From positions 372,001-436,000 of the forward strand of contig CAJZBQ010000009.1 in the NCBI GenBank assembly GCA_914767885.1: a DNA stretch of 64,000 nucleotides, given 5' to 3'. The notes under the pieces were generated by a model. The model was given only the letters and a program-made list of their open reading frames with translations. It made no database searches and was not told the DNA's origin. Numbering within the stretch: position 1 is the stretch's first letter; every line of letters starts with the position of its first letter. A program made the translations under genes and the position numbers. Source of the DNA: Blepharisma stoltei. Lineage: Eukaryota; Ciliophora; Heterotrichea; Heterotrichida; Blepharismidae. Of the stretch, positions 42,385-53,420 are shown piece by piece.

Positions 42385-43270
42385 ATGGACCGAGGTTCTG
42401 GCTATGACAGCGACTTTCCATCTGCCAAAGATATAAAAGACAGTATGTCTACAATCTTTAAAATAGATCTAAAGAATACATTTGCTAAGGGTATGAGACT
42501 CTCACAACAAGCACAGTAATGGTTTATATAGAAAAACAAAAAGGCTCATCGAAAATGAAGCTTTGGCTGGCATTGATTCTAAGGAAAAAGCATTCCAATT
42601 CAGAAAAATCATAAGAGAATTTTTAGTATGAATCCACAAGTCAAAGGCCGTCACAATTTCTGACATCCAATTCTGGGAATGGATCAAATCAATCAACGCT
42701 GAAAATTCACATAAAGACAGAGATTTTAAAGCTACTTGTGCCGATTTTATCGAGAAGCTTTTGAGCAACCATCAGTTTAGAGTAATAATGCAGGTATGGA
42801 TGACTGAATACGAAAAAACGTTGGATGATGGAGAAGAAAATATGAAGACAAAAGTCATTTTGGAATATATAAAACAAAGAATCAGAAAAGATACCCAAAG
42901 TACAGTAAATAATAAAAAAAGGTGCATTGAATTGTGTGCCTTTAAGATATTTTACCTGGTAAATATTTTATATATTATGATTTAATTTTTTTAAAAAATT
43001 TTTGGAAATTCAGCAAAAAATGTTTTTCATGAAGAGAAAAAAATAAACCTAGAATTGCAAGCAGCTCCAGAAAGAAGAGACTGCGAAATTCAAACAGAAG
43101 TTTCGGATGAAGCCGAACAATCTATAGATGAGCTTAATAAAGAGCTCGAAAGCAAAACAACAATTCTTACCTTGATGAAGAAAAATTTTAGGGACCAAGA
43201 AAAAATGATTGAGACTTTAAAGAAAAAAATTGAAAGCATCGCAGGAAAGACTTACGAAAGTGATTCTTAA
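42385..43270 (+). CDS. Hypothetical coiled-coil protein, exon joins unresolved
   Basis: Not recognised. Three blocks of open frame look coding: MDRGSGYDSDFPSAKD (from 42385), GLYRKTKRLIENEAL to KKRCIEL (about 42520-42940, with a TGA Trp and FWEWIKSIN), and KNVFHEEKKINLELQ to AGKTYESDS (about 43015-43270, coiled coil). The first and second are offset by one nt and no 15-16 nt GT-AG intron there fixes it. The second and third are separated by AT-rich DNA that is probably an IES. A frameshifted or decayed gene is possible. Confidence 0.5.
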
Positions 43271-43493
43271 TTTAAAATCAATTTGTAAAAATAAGTTAAC
43301 CATTTTTACTATAACTTTGTGGAAAAATAGCCACCACTAAGCTACTTATGCATTGAGTTATTTTAAAAAATTTCTTTTACATAAGCTAATGAAAATCTTA
43401 ATTGTGGCCAATAATTATAAAGCTAAAAAGAGTTTAATTTATTTTTTGAAAATTTAAACCAAGAGTAAAATCTTTAATCATTAACTACCCTAC

Positions 43494-44144
43494 CTAGCAG
43501 CAAGGCTTGTTTATAGGCTTATTATCCATTCTTAAATTCAATTGCTGCCCTTCTGTTTTTTGATATTGATCTGCTGCTGAGCCTTTTCTTTTCTTAACTG
43601 AGTTATTATAAATTTCTTCTAAAAGTGTTTCAAAAGCTTCTTTTATCATTGTAGAGGTGACTGCAGATGTTTCGATGAACATTAATCCTTCAGCTTGTGC
43701 GAATTTTCTAGCTTGCTCTGTATTAACTTGCCTTACTGCAGGATTTTCAAGCGCTAAGTCGATTTTATTTCCTACAAGCATAATCACGATGTCTGGCTCT
43801 GCTTTGGATTTCAATTCTTCAATCCAACGTTGTGCATTTCCAAAAGATCTGGCATTTGTGATATCATAGACTAATAGTGCTCCAATAGCTCTTCTATAGT
43901 GAGCTGATACAATGGCATGATATCTTTCCTGTCCTGCAGTATCCCATATCTGTGCTTTTACTGTCCTTCCTGAGCGAAGAGTTACAACCCTTGTTGCAAA
44001 TTCAACTCCAATGGTGGGATTTTGGTTTTTAGGTAAAGAATTTTTGATATATCTTGAAACAATGTTAGTTTTGCCAACGCTGGTGTCTCCTACTAAAACT
44101 ATTTTATATAAGAAATCGTAGTCTTCTTCTGGAGCACTATTCAT
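43494..44144 (-). CDS. Rab11-like small GTPase
   Basis: 216 residues. G motifs are intact: GDTSVGKT (P-loop), TIGVEF (switch I), WDTAGQE (switch II), GNKIDL and ETSAV. The region YDFLYKIVLVGD and YRRAIGALLVYDIT are typical of the Rab11/Rab2 branch. The C-terminal CC gives the geranylgeranylation site. It directs vesicle traffic, Rab11-type recycling if the assignment is right. The TBC protein at 2898-5688 is a possible class of regulator, though no link is shown. A decayed paralogue lies about 1.1 kb downstream. Confidence 0.9.
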   Translation of the reverse strand: MNSAPEEDYDFLYKIVLVGDTSVGKTNIVSRYIKNSLPKNQNPTIGVEFATRVVTLRSGRTVKAQIWDTAGQERYHAIVSAHYRRAIGALLVYDITNARSFGNAQRWIEELKSKAEPDIVIMLVGNKIDLALENPAVRQVNTEQARKFAQAEGLMFIETSAVTSTMIKEAFETLLEEIYNNSVKKRKGSAADQYQKTEGQQLNLRMDNKPINKPCC

Positions 44145-45182
44145 TTTATAAGTTTAATTATGAATAACGAATTATTTTCCATTGTTTAAAGTTTAAAATT
44201 TATTCTAAAATTATATGTTAAAAAGTGGAGCTTTTTTATTTGATCATTGCATAAGTTAAAGAAGCCTTAAAGCTTATCAAGGGTTCCCAAGCCTATTTGC
44301 TTTATGTTTGTTTTTAAAATAATTAAAATCTTCAATTTGATAATTAAAAGAATGATGATAAATTGATTTATCATAAGACTTTTGATTTTGCATGATAGAT
44401 AAACTATTATTTAAAAATTTAAAGAATGGGATATATAGATTAAAAAATAAACTAAATAAAGGAAAATGGCTTTTCTTGAGATTAGGGATAAATTATCCGG
44501 TATATCTCGATTGAAAAAGGCTTCATTTTACCAATGATTCATACTTTGATGTCTAAGAATTTGTGATATATCTTTCCCTTTCTATTTGAAAACTTCCTAA
44601 CAATCATCTGCCATTTTACTTATAAATATATATTAATTTACTTCATAGCAATCATTAATTATTACAAAGCACTTGCAATTTCTCATCATTATATAAGCGA
44701 CACTCTATTCAGTTTTTTGCTTTAAATATGCATAATTTGTTAGCTGGATGAAAGCAAGATGGGTCTCAACTTGAGCATCTTAAACTGGAAAGAGGCCGAG
44801 AGTCTTAGTAATTATATACATACATTTCGGTGACAAAAAATTACTGAGCCCACTGATTTTTGTATCTAAAAAACCAGGTATTGTAATTGTAAAGTCGAAA
44901 GAGTGATACAAGATTAAAAATAAAATGAAGAAACAAAATAAATAATTGCCGAAGGCGAAAGATAAAATGGTTGGTATTGAGAATTTTTAAAGTATACTTA
45001 CCAGAGTTTAAATTCTCAACCATAAACGATTTCATAATAATTCTACTTTAAATACTATTTAATCTCAATTATTTTGTATACTTTTCAAGAATTAAAAATT
45101 ATTAAATAATACTATCAAATTGATGATTTATGTTTTATTTATCTTAACTCTTAAAGTTTTGGATATTATTTTCTTTTTTCTT
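44145..45182. other. Intergenic spacer
   Basis: AT-rich, stops in all frames. A GC-richer patch at about 44735-44820 (GGATGAAAGCAAGATGGGTC region) is unassigned. No gene is supported. Confidence 0.4.
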
Positions 45183-45855
45183 CAAGCTACTATAAATTCT
45201 TTTAAAAACTTATCGAAACTCCATTCAGCATAGTAGAAGTAGCAGCAGATACTTTAGCAAACAATAAATATTCAGCTCTTGTACATTCTCTAGCTTGCTC
45301 AGCACTTACTTTTGTTAATTCATGATTTTCAATAGTTAAACCCGTTTTATTCCCTAAAAGTATAATAACGACATCTGGCTCTACCTGAAACTTTGATTTT
45401 AATATTGCAATACCTAAAAGATCACGCAATCGTAAAATCATAAACTAAAGCGCTTCAAGGCTCTTCATAAATATGCAGGTAAATAACAAAATATTTTTAT
45501 TGTCCTGCAGTATCATAAAATTGTGCATTTACCCTTTTGCCAAACTGTTTTGTTAAACACTCAATTCCAATGGTTGAATGAGTAGAGTTAGGTTAGGCTA
45601 TTTAAATTCAGGTGCTAGCCATATTGGTGGCCCAGTCATCAAAGACCACCCGCACTGAAGGTTCTACCGCTTTTCGACTCCAGCCTTCTGTCTCCTCCTT
45701 ACCTTGCTGCTCCAGTCTTAAGTGGACGAGAATGAGTAGAGTTAGGCAAAGAGTTCCGCATATATCTTGATAATGTATTTGTTTTTCCTACCAAATAATT
45801 TCCTACTAAAACTATTTTCTATAAAATTATAGGTTTCCTCAGAATCGGTTTCCAT
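45183..45855 (-). pseudogene. Rab pseudogene, paralogue of 43494-44144
   Basis: Remnants in order: an N-terminal METDSEETYNF-like start, VGKTN, SRYM-NSLPN, DTAG, then VEPDVVIILLGNK (NKTG for NKID) and SAEQARECTRAEYLLFAKVSA. Frames shift several times. Switch I is split by a 139-bp insertion, and the C-terminal CC is missing. It begins 24 bp after the WDR44-like stop. Confidence 0.85.
45593..45731. mobile_element. 139-bp insertion with 15-bp duplication
   Basis: Flanked by ATGAGTAGAGTTAGG at 45578-45592 and 45732-45746. GC-richer than the surroundings, no inverted repeats, no coding. The long duplication fits retroposition. It sits in the Rab pseudogene. Confidence 0.75.
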
Positions 45856-45878
45856 TTTATATAAAAATATTAATTAAT

Positions 45879-47434
45879 TTACATTCCTGCAATCCTAAAT
45901 TTATTGTAAAACACTTGCAACTTTCCTTCACACGCAACTACCATTATATGAGTAACTATGCTATCACTTCTTGCTCTCTTATTTCGATTCTGAACATCTT
46001 TAACAATTTTATCAGGCGCAAAAGCTGCAGAGCAAAATGACTTGTTTTTGGATACTGGAAAATATTCATAACTGTAGTTTTTAAAGTTCTTTTTTCTTGA
46101 GAAAATAGGATTAATTTTCGGGGCTCATGTGCAATAAGTGTTCCAAAGATAAATATTTCCATTTTCTGAGCCTGATATAACATGAATTAAATTATAGGGA
46201 TTTCTGTAGGATCGCTCAGTAAGGGCAAGTGATTGGAGAGGTAACTATCCAGTTGATTGACCAGCTAAAATTGGTCAAAACATCTGCAGAGACACCTACC
46301 CTAATCAGGCGATTTTAGGGAATTCTCTATATGCGAAAAATTCGGTTTTAAAGGAAATTTCTCATTGACAAAACCTTTGTATTTTTGCTTAAGTGTGAAA
46401 TCTTTTAAGTTATAAAGCCTCATCCTTGAGTCATTAGTTGCTATCAACACTTGCTCATCATCCAGAAAATCAAAGCCGGTTACTTTTCGCCCAGCTTTTT
46501 TTCTGCCTCAGCTATTTTTGCAGTTAATCTGTGTAAGTAAATTCATTTCAATGCAAGGCTCATACATAAGGACTTGGCCATGTAAGCATCCAATAAGGAT
46601 TAAATCTCCATTTGGAGTAAAAGCTCCTGCAGTAATTAACTCAGGAGTTTTAGTTGAGCTTATAAGTGCATAGCTAGGGATATTTCAGACCCTGATAGTC
46701 TTGTCGTTACAACCCGTCAGGAAATAATTTGCATTAACTGGATGAAAACAAGCACACGTTACAGCTTCAGGGTGCTTAAATTGTAAAAGTGGTCGGGAGT
46801 CTCCAATACCCCAAATAAAGACATTCCAATCTTCTCCTGCTGACAGAAAAAATCCCGAGCCTCTTGCCCATGAAATATCTAAAACCATCCGATTATGCCC
46901 TTTCATTACATTATAAGGGATTTCACAAAATAAATTTTGTGGTCCATACGGTCTTTGTTTTGAAACTTCATAAAGCTTGATATCTGGATTTTCTCCTCCA
47001 ACTGCTAAAAATCTGCCATCTGGGCTAAATTTTAATATCCATATTTTATTGTGAATGTTCTCATCAATATCAATTACTTGGATTTTTTCAGATTCTGCGA
47101 ACTCGAAGAAGTCCTTATGCTGCTTTTTTATAATATTTCTAATTGATGGGTTCGGTAATAAATCTGGCTCTTTATGAGACGTTGAGTTGTATGTTGAATA
47201 TTCTGATAGAGATATACGAGGTGATGAAAAATCGGAAAGAGAAATACGGGGAGTGGAATCGTAAAAAGGATTATGAGAATTTTCAGATTGATTGCCTTCT
47301 GAGCCTGTATGACTCAGTACATCTGAAAATTTGAATCATTGAGATTCAGCACTTGATGAGCTTGATCTCATCTGTTCAGTTGTTTCGAATGCGTCAAAAA
47401 ATTCTTCTTCATCGCTTACACCTGGACTTTCCAT
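45879..47434 (-). CDS. WDR44: WDR44-like WD40 protein
   Basis: 472 residues after removal of the IES 46193-46329. A disordered Ser-rich N-terminus (PGVSDEEEFFDAFETTEQ; SLSDFSSPRISLSEYS) precedes the propeller: VIDIDENIHNKIWILKFSPD, KGHNRMVLDISWARGSGFF, NANYFLTGCNDKTIRVWN, GRKKAGRKVTGFDFL, NDSRMRLYNLKDF and a last blade ending VVACEGKLQVFYNKF. The GRKxxGRKVTG block is diagnostic for the WDR44 family, which in animals binds Rab11 and links it to ER-endosome tubules. A Rab11-like gene lies 1.7 kb away on the same strand, though gene order means little here. Confidence 0.88.
46193..46329. mobile_element. 137-bp TATAG-type IES in WDR44
   Basis: TA at 46193-46194 and 46330-46331. Ends TATAGGGATTTCTGTAGGATC and, on the other strand, TATAGAGAATTCCCTAAAATC form imperfect terminal inverted repeats. 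Removal gives NFSHNLIHVISGSENGNIY. Confidence 0.85.
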
Positions 47435-47688
47435 TTAATAATTTATTATCAAGATTAAAATATGCCAAATTTCTCCTATTATAGCGATATTAATCTATGT
47501 TCAAAGGCCACAAATATTAGCTTGGAGAAAATTCCATTTTATATTGCAATTGTGTATTTAGGAATTAAATATGAAAAATTCCTGGTTTTTAAAAAATTTA
47601 TACAAAATACGAATTTTTCAGAATTTTGAGCTTTAATTAGTCTTTTATGACTGACAATATTAATTTTTATTTATAACTGATTTTTAAA

Positions 47689-48771
47689 ATGAGCTTTGGC
47701 AAACCGTTCAGCTCTAGATATGAGTTTTCCAGCCGTTATGACAATTTAAACCAGCCAAGATCTCCCCAGGATTATAACCCAAGGACATCAAATAGCCAGC
47801 TATCTCACAGCTCTCCAAAAGAAACTTTAAGATCTTCTTTAGAATATCGATTTTACCCAGCATCTCCTGAAGCTTCTCGGCAAGAAATTAAAAACAGTTA
47901 CGACAGAGCAATAAGAACTTCTAATGATAATCTCTCAATTCAAGAAATTCAAAAACAACGTAGCCTTGATATCCTTAGATCTAATATAAAAGATCTCGAG
48001 CTGCAGGACCAGCAAAATGAAGAAAACCATGAACTTGAAAAAGCTCGGCTCAAGCACGAATATGAGCTAAAAATCGAAAACCTAAACAGAGATCTAGAGA
48101 ACCAAATTCGGACCAAAAACTCCAAATTAAGAGATATTGAGTATACAATTGAAAGAGAGCAAAAAGCTTGGGAGCAGCAAAAAAGAGAAATGAGCCTACA
48201 GTTGCAAAGACTAAACGAAGAAACTGACGAATTAAATGTAAAAGCCTTAAGAGATAATGATGAAATCAGGTATATACGAAGCCAAATTGAAGGAAGTCAA
48301 CTAGAAGCACAAAAATTAGTAAGAGAAAAAAGCTTGATTATAGAAAAGCACGAAAATGAGAAAAGAAGCGCGATGGAAAGGCATGGTTTTTCTATGAAAG
48401 AAATGCATATAAGAATCCAGGAATATGATGAAAAAATTATGAACCTTGAAATTGAAATTGCAGAAACCAGAAAACAAATAGCAAAAAATGCAGAGGAGTC
48501 TGAATTTATAATAAATGAGCTAGAAAATAAAATTGAGAGTGCTGAAAATACAATAAAAATACAAATGCAAGATATTTCGAGGCTTAAAAATTCAAGAGAT
48601 GAAGCAAAGACGGAATGCCAAATACTAAGCAATGAAGTATCTATGATGGAGTCTCAGATAGCAAAAACTCATAATACAAACTCTGTAATGAAAGATGATA
48701 TTGCTCGTCTTAATAGGTTGATTTATGGAAAAGGGGTTTCGCCAAGAAAATCCAAACAAAAACATATTTAA
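47689..48771 (+). CDS. Long coiled-coil protein
   Basis: 360 residues, intact. The first 90 residues are Ser/Pro/Arg-rich and likely disordered (SSRYEFSSRYDNLNQPRSPQ). Residues about 95-345 are continuous coiled coil (LKHEYELKIENLNRDLENQI; REQKAWEQQKREMSLQLQRL). It ends in a basic tail (GVSPRKSKQKHI). The pattern resembles cytoskeletal or basal-body proteins, but no family is recognised. Divergent from WDR44, 254 bp between starts. Confidence 0.8.
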   Translation: MSFGKPFSSRYEFSSRYDNLNQPRSPQDYNPRTSNSQLSHSSPKETLRSSLEYRFYPASPEASRQEIKNSYDRAIRTSNDNLSIQEIQKQRSLDILRSNIKDLELQDQQNEENHELEKARLKHEYELKIENLNRDLENQIRTKNSKLRDIEYTIEREQKAWEQQKREMSLQLQRLNEETDELNVKALRDNDEIRYIRSQIEGSQLEAQKLVREKSLIIEKHENEKRSAMERHGFSMKEMHIRIQEYDEKIMNLEIEIAETRKQIAKNAEESEFIINELENKIESAENTIKIQMQDISRLKNSRDEAKTECQILSNEVSMMESQIAKTHNTNSVMKDDIARLNRLIYGKGVSPRKSKQKHI

Positions 48772-48864
48772 ACATTACAAAAACTTAATTACTCTATTAA
48801 AAATATTTAAATTTTATTTCTACTATGAGAAATAGTAATAATTATATTGAAAAATCTGTTAAAA

Positions 48865-49851
48865 ATGAATATGAATATCCACTTAAAATCATTTGATTTC
48901 GAGAATTCATTGACCTCAAACTCTAATCAAAGATTTCTTGCACCTTTAGGTGCTTATAATCCTAGATCCAGTACTTCTCAAGAAAAAGCTGCGAAGCCTA
49001 GACTACGCAATTTGAGCAGTTCAAAAGAAAACGAAGATCATATAGAATCAGCCAAAAGACGCCCTTCAACTGCATCAGAAAAGCAAAAGCTGCGAGAGAT
49101 AATAAAACGCTGCAAAAGACATGAAAAATCTCAAGAAATCTTATCATTTCACAAGTGCCCTGATTTAATCGAATTTCCTAAATTTCCTGAAAGAAATTTA
49201 AATCACCGTAAACATAGCTCATTTCTCCATAAAGCTCAAGCATCCTTAAAGCTTATAGAGAATTCCCTAGAATGGCCTGACAAGGGCAAGCATTTGGAGA
49301 CTAAAACTCTCCAATTGATTGGACCAATTCAGGTTGTCATGCCAACTGGAGAGTTGACAAATGAGCCTCTCTCAAACTGTTTTGATCAGCCTGAGCTACC
49401 TAGTGCAGAGTTTCTGTCACCAAAGGCATGCCATTACAGGCCATTCTAGAGAATTCCCTATAGAAATTTCAAGCTTGACCAGCCCCAAAATCCAGAAATC
49501 GCTTATATTCATTATCAGCCTATTTCTTTAGAAAGTACATCTTTTAGATTCACCGAAAAATACAAAAAAATTAAAGAAGAAACTGATTTTCCGCGTCGGA
49601 TTTTTAAAACTTCTACAAGAAGAACGCTTTCTAACCATTTATCATTAAAAGAGCAAACAGATTCTTCTGATATTTTGAGAATTCATAAATGTCCTTCACT
49701 GAATTCTACTAGAAGTAAATCAGTGCCGAGGAAAACGAGGAGCATTTCGAGGGCTGCTTCGGACGTGCAGACTGAAACAAATGATGAAGAAATTGAGATT
49801 CAATATAGCTTGTGCATGGCTATGAATAAGAAGAAATTTCCAAGCGATTAA
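48865..49851 (+). CDS. Hypothetical basic protein, split by an IES
   Basis: 259 residues after removal of 49254-49460. Not recognised. Basic and Ser-rich throughout, with a repeated motif: EILSFHKCPDLIEFPKFP in the first half and ILRIHKCPSLNSTRSKS in the second. This suggests two similar peptide motifs (HKCP.L). Start at ATG 48865 (MNMNIHLKSFDF). Likely disordered and cytoskeleton-associated by composition only. It follows the coiled-coil gene by 93 bp on the same strand. Confidence 0.65.
49254..49460. mobile_element. 207-bp TATAG-type IES with terminal inverted repeats
   Basis: TA at 49254-49255 and 49461-49462. Ends TATAGAGAATTCCCTAGAAT and complement of CTAGAGAATTCCCTATAG, about 26 bp of inverted repeat, with unrelated interior. 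Removal joins ASLKL to RNFKLDQPQNPE in frame. Confidence 0.85.
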
Positions 49852-50015
49852 TAAGCAAATATTTAACATTTTGGAGTGCTAGAGGCATGATTTCAATCCA
49901 ATGGTAGGTAATAAAGGTGTCCAGGCTATACTCAAACTTCGCAATTTATGAAAAAGAAAGCCAAGAAGAAGAAAGCCCAATAAGAAGAGAGCCTAGGTAT
50001 TTAATGTAAAATAGA

Positions 50016-51035
50016 TTAGTGACAGTAATACTCTGTTGTATCAGCGATATCTTTTACACGTTGAAGTTTTTCTGCAAAAGTTTTTGAGTGATGCTCAATA
50101 ACAATTAATTGGTCCTTGGGTTCGAATCTTCTGCTTTTGTCGATGCTCATATGATTTTCTAATTGGGGAAGTTTTTGATTTCTAGAAAGAGTGCTTTGAT
50201 TTCTCTTGTGGTTTTTATTTTTATTCTAAATGCTAGAGAATAAGTCATTAGTATGATAATTTTATCAATAAAATATTATTATGATCATATTATTGGCCTA
50301 ATGCTATTCTTATGGATAAAATATAGAATTCAGGCTTATGCTTTCTTTTATAGGAATTGTGGAATACAAAGTCATTTTTGACTTTGGGGAAATTTCAATG
50401 ATATAAGGTTTGTATAATAAATGATCATCCATATTTAAACTTCTGTTAAGGTTTCTTCTGCCTAATGAGCTTTTAATGTCCCTAAAGTGTATTGAAGGGA
50501 TTCCTTTGCCTTCAATAGTTACTGATCTATCTGTAAAGCTAGGCTGAGAATTGTTTATATTCTCTTTTGTTTTGGTGGAGGATTGAGGCTTATCGAAAAA
50601 TTTTTTTATACTACATTAGATTAAATTATAAAAAATAAATAATGCACCTGTATTAAAAAAGGCAATTTAATAAGAATGATAGACTAAATCAACAAAATCA
50701 AGAATATACGTTGTTTGGTTTGGGAAAAATGTAGTTTGAGGGCTTTCTCCTAAAATATCTGTTAAGAAGGAAGGAAGTATTGCTTGCTTTTTTTCGATGC
50801 TAGATTTCCTATTTGTTTTTATTTGAGACTTATCGACTTGTTGAAAAGTGAAAATTGGCTTATTCGATTTAGGCGTGCCAGTTAAATATGATTGAATTGG
50901 GGCAGGATCTATTTTAGTCTTAGTTACGAAAGTAGTCATTGGATTTTCGAGCTGGGCAAGTTTTCCAGGAGTCACTGCAGAGGGATAGCTGATTACAGAA
51001 AAATCCCCATTTAAATGCTTTGAGTTGATCATCAT
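50016..51035 (-). CDS. Hypothetical protein with two short IESs
   Basis: 277 residues after removal of 50607-50684 and 50216-50323; not recognised. Exon 1 MMINSKHLNGDFSVISYPSA to LDFVDL; exon 2 KKFFDKPQSSTKTKEN to ESISLNS; exon 3 KNHKRNQSTLSRNQKLPQ to the C-terminal DTTEYYCH. It is polar and Ser/Thr/Lys-rich with no visible domain, signal peptide or membrane segment. Each join is at TA and the total is divisible by three. Convergent with the preceding gene. Confidence 0.6.
50216..50323 (-). other. 108-bp TA-bounded IES
   Basis: TA at 50216-50217 and 50324-50325. Removal joins ESISLNS to KNHKRNQS and removes several stops. Confidence 0.6.
50607..50684 (-). other. 78-bp TA-bounded IES
   Basis: TA at 50607-50608 and 50685-50686. 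Removal joins LDFVDL to KKFFDKPQSS. Confidence 0.65.
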
Positions 51036-51231
51036 TTTGCACTCGCAATATTTATTAATAAGCCATAAGATTAATAAGGTGCTTATATTTCTAGTGTCTC
51101 TTTAAATTGAGGGATGTGGCCAGGAACTAGTAACATTACTGGCTGTTCTATGATTTAACATTCTCTAGGGCAAATCAGCAGATATGCTGACACTAGTACA
51201 CAACTTAACTTTTATGTAATAAATAAATTTA

Positions 51232-53420
51232 ATGATGAATATTGATATTGAAGATCAACTTTCGGCTCTCCATTGAATTAAAGAAGAAGGAATTACTATG
51301 AATAGCAACCAACTGTACTCAAGTTCTGGAAGAAATTCACGTGAGTTTGATTCTTCATGAAGGCCGATAGACTTTTTCAAGATCTATTTTGATAATGAAG
51401 TCTTGGGAGAAATACTGACTAATTCATGAAGATATTACACTAAGAAGCTATCAGAAAAGCAGAAACAAAAAAAATTGAATAACCCTGAAATTGATATATT
51501 GAATGAAAAGCTCTCACAGCTGATCATTGAAGAAGCAAAAGAAGATGAGAAAGAACCAAAAGCTCCTGAAATAATAAGTTCAAAGAAAATCAAAGAAATA
51601 GATATGATTGAATTAGAAGCATACATTGGGGTGATAATTACGATGGGAATTGATAGGAAACCAAATTATCATATGCATTGGAATACTCATGGATTATGAG
51701 AGAGTAGTCTTATATCAAAGGCCTTAGGACTTAAAAGATTTATAAATATTGGAAGCATTTTTCATCTTTCTGATCCTTTCTACTCATCAAACTCACAAGA
51801 TAAACTAGAAAAATTGAATCCACTAATGAGTCAAATCGAAGCAAAATCTCAACAATATTATCTTCTAGGGCAAAGCATAGCAATTGACGAATCTATGATT
51901 GCGTTCAAAGGAAGAAATTCCATGAAGCAGTATCTACCAATGAAACCAACTAAATGAGGATTCAAAAATTTTGTCTTACTCCCCCCCCCATCCTTGATCG
52001 AACGATTGACTGTAAAAATTCCTAAAAATTGGGGAAATTAACCCCCATCCTTGATCGAACGATTTTCTTATCATGCAAATTTTTATATATATATAAAAAT
52101 ATATTATTTATCAAAAGCTTGGGAAGATGTGCATAATGAAGTTGTTTTCAGAGGCTTTGAGACGACAGAAAGCTGCGGAATCAACCATTCGAAGTGATTT
52201 AGTCATTAACATATGCTTAAAAACTCAATAATCTAATAAAATACAGATTTTTTAAAATTTAAAAAAAATAAATTAATTTAATAAGGAACAAATTAAAATT
52301 TATACAGTTTAAAGGGGTAACTAATAAATTAAAATATTAAAAATTGGTATTTTATGAAATTAATTCAATTTTTTGCTTTAAAAATAATAATTAAATACTC
52401 TTAACCCTCTTATTTAAAAGTAATAAAAAAATATATTTTTTTATTTTATATATAAATTTTTTTCCCGAAAATTTTTTTTTAACCCCCATCCTTGATCGAA
52501 TGATGGCGAGTCGTTCGATAAGGATGGGGGGGAGTTAGCAGATTCAAGCAACGGCTATGTTTATAGATTCATTATTTACCCTGGAAAAAACGAATCTTCT
52601 GAATTCTCTCCTGAAAACGTTTGCTTGAGGCTTTTGCAAGGACTAGAAAATCAAAATTTTCATCTTTATATTGATAATTGATATAATTCAATACCATTGT
52701 TATTGAAATTGAAAGAATTTGGAATTGAATGCACTGGCACAATAAAACAAAATCGAAAATATCTTCCGAAGGACTTCAAACAGATTATTGCAGGAATAAA
52801 TCAAAGCAATATTTGTTTATAAGAGCAGATCAGATACTTTTATCTTGTTGGCATGGCAAAAAGATGGTTGTTTGTGCAACTAATGCAGGAACATCAGCTG
52901 TAATCACAAAGAAAAGAGGCAAAGGTGATATCATTACAATTCCAGAAATTATTGAACGCTATAGGAAATTTATGAGAGGTATTGATATGTTCGACCAAAA
53001 TATGACTTATTATTCATACCCTCATAGAACAATCAAATGATGGAAAAACTGTTTTTTTTATTTTCTTGAGATAGCACTGAATAATTCATATATTCTATAT
53101 AAAAATCGCATGATTTCATTGAATCAAAAATTTTTATCATATGATAAATACCGCATTCAAATCGCAGTTTCTTTGTGCGAAAAAAGCAAAGCTAGAAGAG
53201 AAAATAAAACTGTAATAAATCAAGCAATTTCAGGAATTCATTGGATAATAAAAATTGAAAATACAAAAGAATGCATTGGATAATAAAAATTGAAAATACA
53301 AAAGAATGCATCTTCTGCTATTATCAAAAAGGAAAGAAATCAAGGACTCCTTTTATTTGTTCAGAATGTAAGATGCACATTCATCCAAATTGCTTTTATA
53401 GTTATCATAATAATATAAAG
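51232..53420 (+). CDS. PiggyBac-family (PGBD) DDD transposase gene, MITE-interrupted and partly decayed
   Basis: Family hallmarks in order: RPIDFFKIYF near the start; EAYIGVIITMGIDRKPN; first catalytic Asp in IAIDESMIAFKGR; KWGFKNFVLADSSNGYVY; second Asp in LYIDNWYNS; third Asp in RGIDMFDQNMTYYSYPHRTIKWW; and a C-terminal Cys cluster (CIFCYYQKG; CSECKMHIHPNC). Domesticated relatives (PiggyMac/PiggyBac-like) perform IES excision in ciliates. A family 3 MITE (51979-52534) splits it exactly between NFVL and ADSSNG; leaving one TTA restores the frame. Further breaks: a frameshift near 52790 and a 35-bp tandem duplication at 53240-53309. No TTAA-flanked terminal repeats were found. It may be a decayed paralogue or a germline-limited copy. 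Confidence 0.85.
51979..52534 (-). mobile_element. Family 3 MITE inside the transposase gene
   Basis: Flanked by TTA at 51976-51978 and 52535-52537. Inverted relative to the copy at 40294-40837: the hairpin end is at the right (CATCCTTGATCGAATGATGG next to its complement). Interior closely matches that copy. Confidence 0.9.
53240..53309 (+). repeat. Perfect 35-bp tandem duplication
   Basis: Two adjacent 35-bp units (53240-53274 and 53275-53309) starting ATTGGATAATAAAAATTG. They shift the transposase frame and cause a stop just before the Cys cluster. Loss of one unit restores KECIFCYYQKG. Confidence 0.9.

Noticed and set aside
51232-53420. Complete autonomous piggyBac transposon with TTAA ends
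   Set aside because: No matching inverted repeats or TTAA duplication could be found around the gene, so only a transposase-family gene is claimed.
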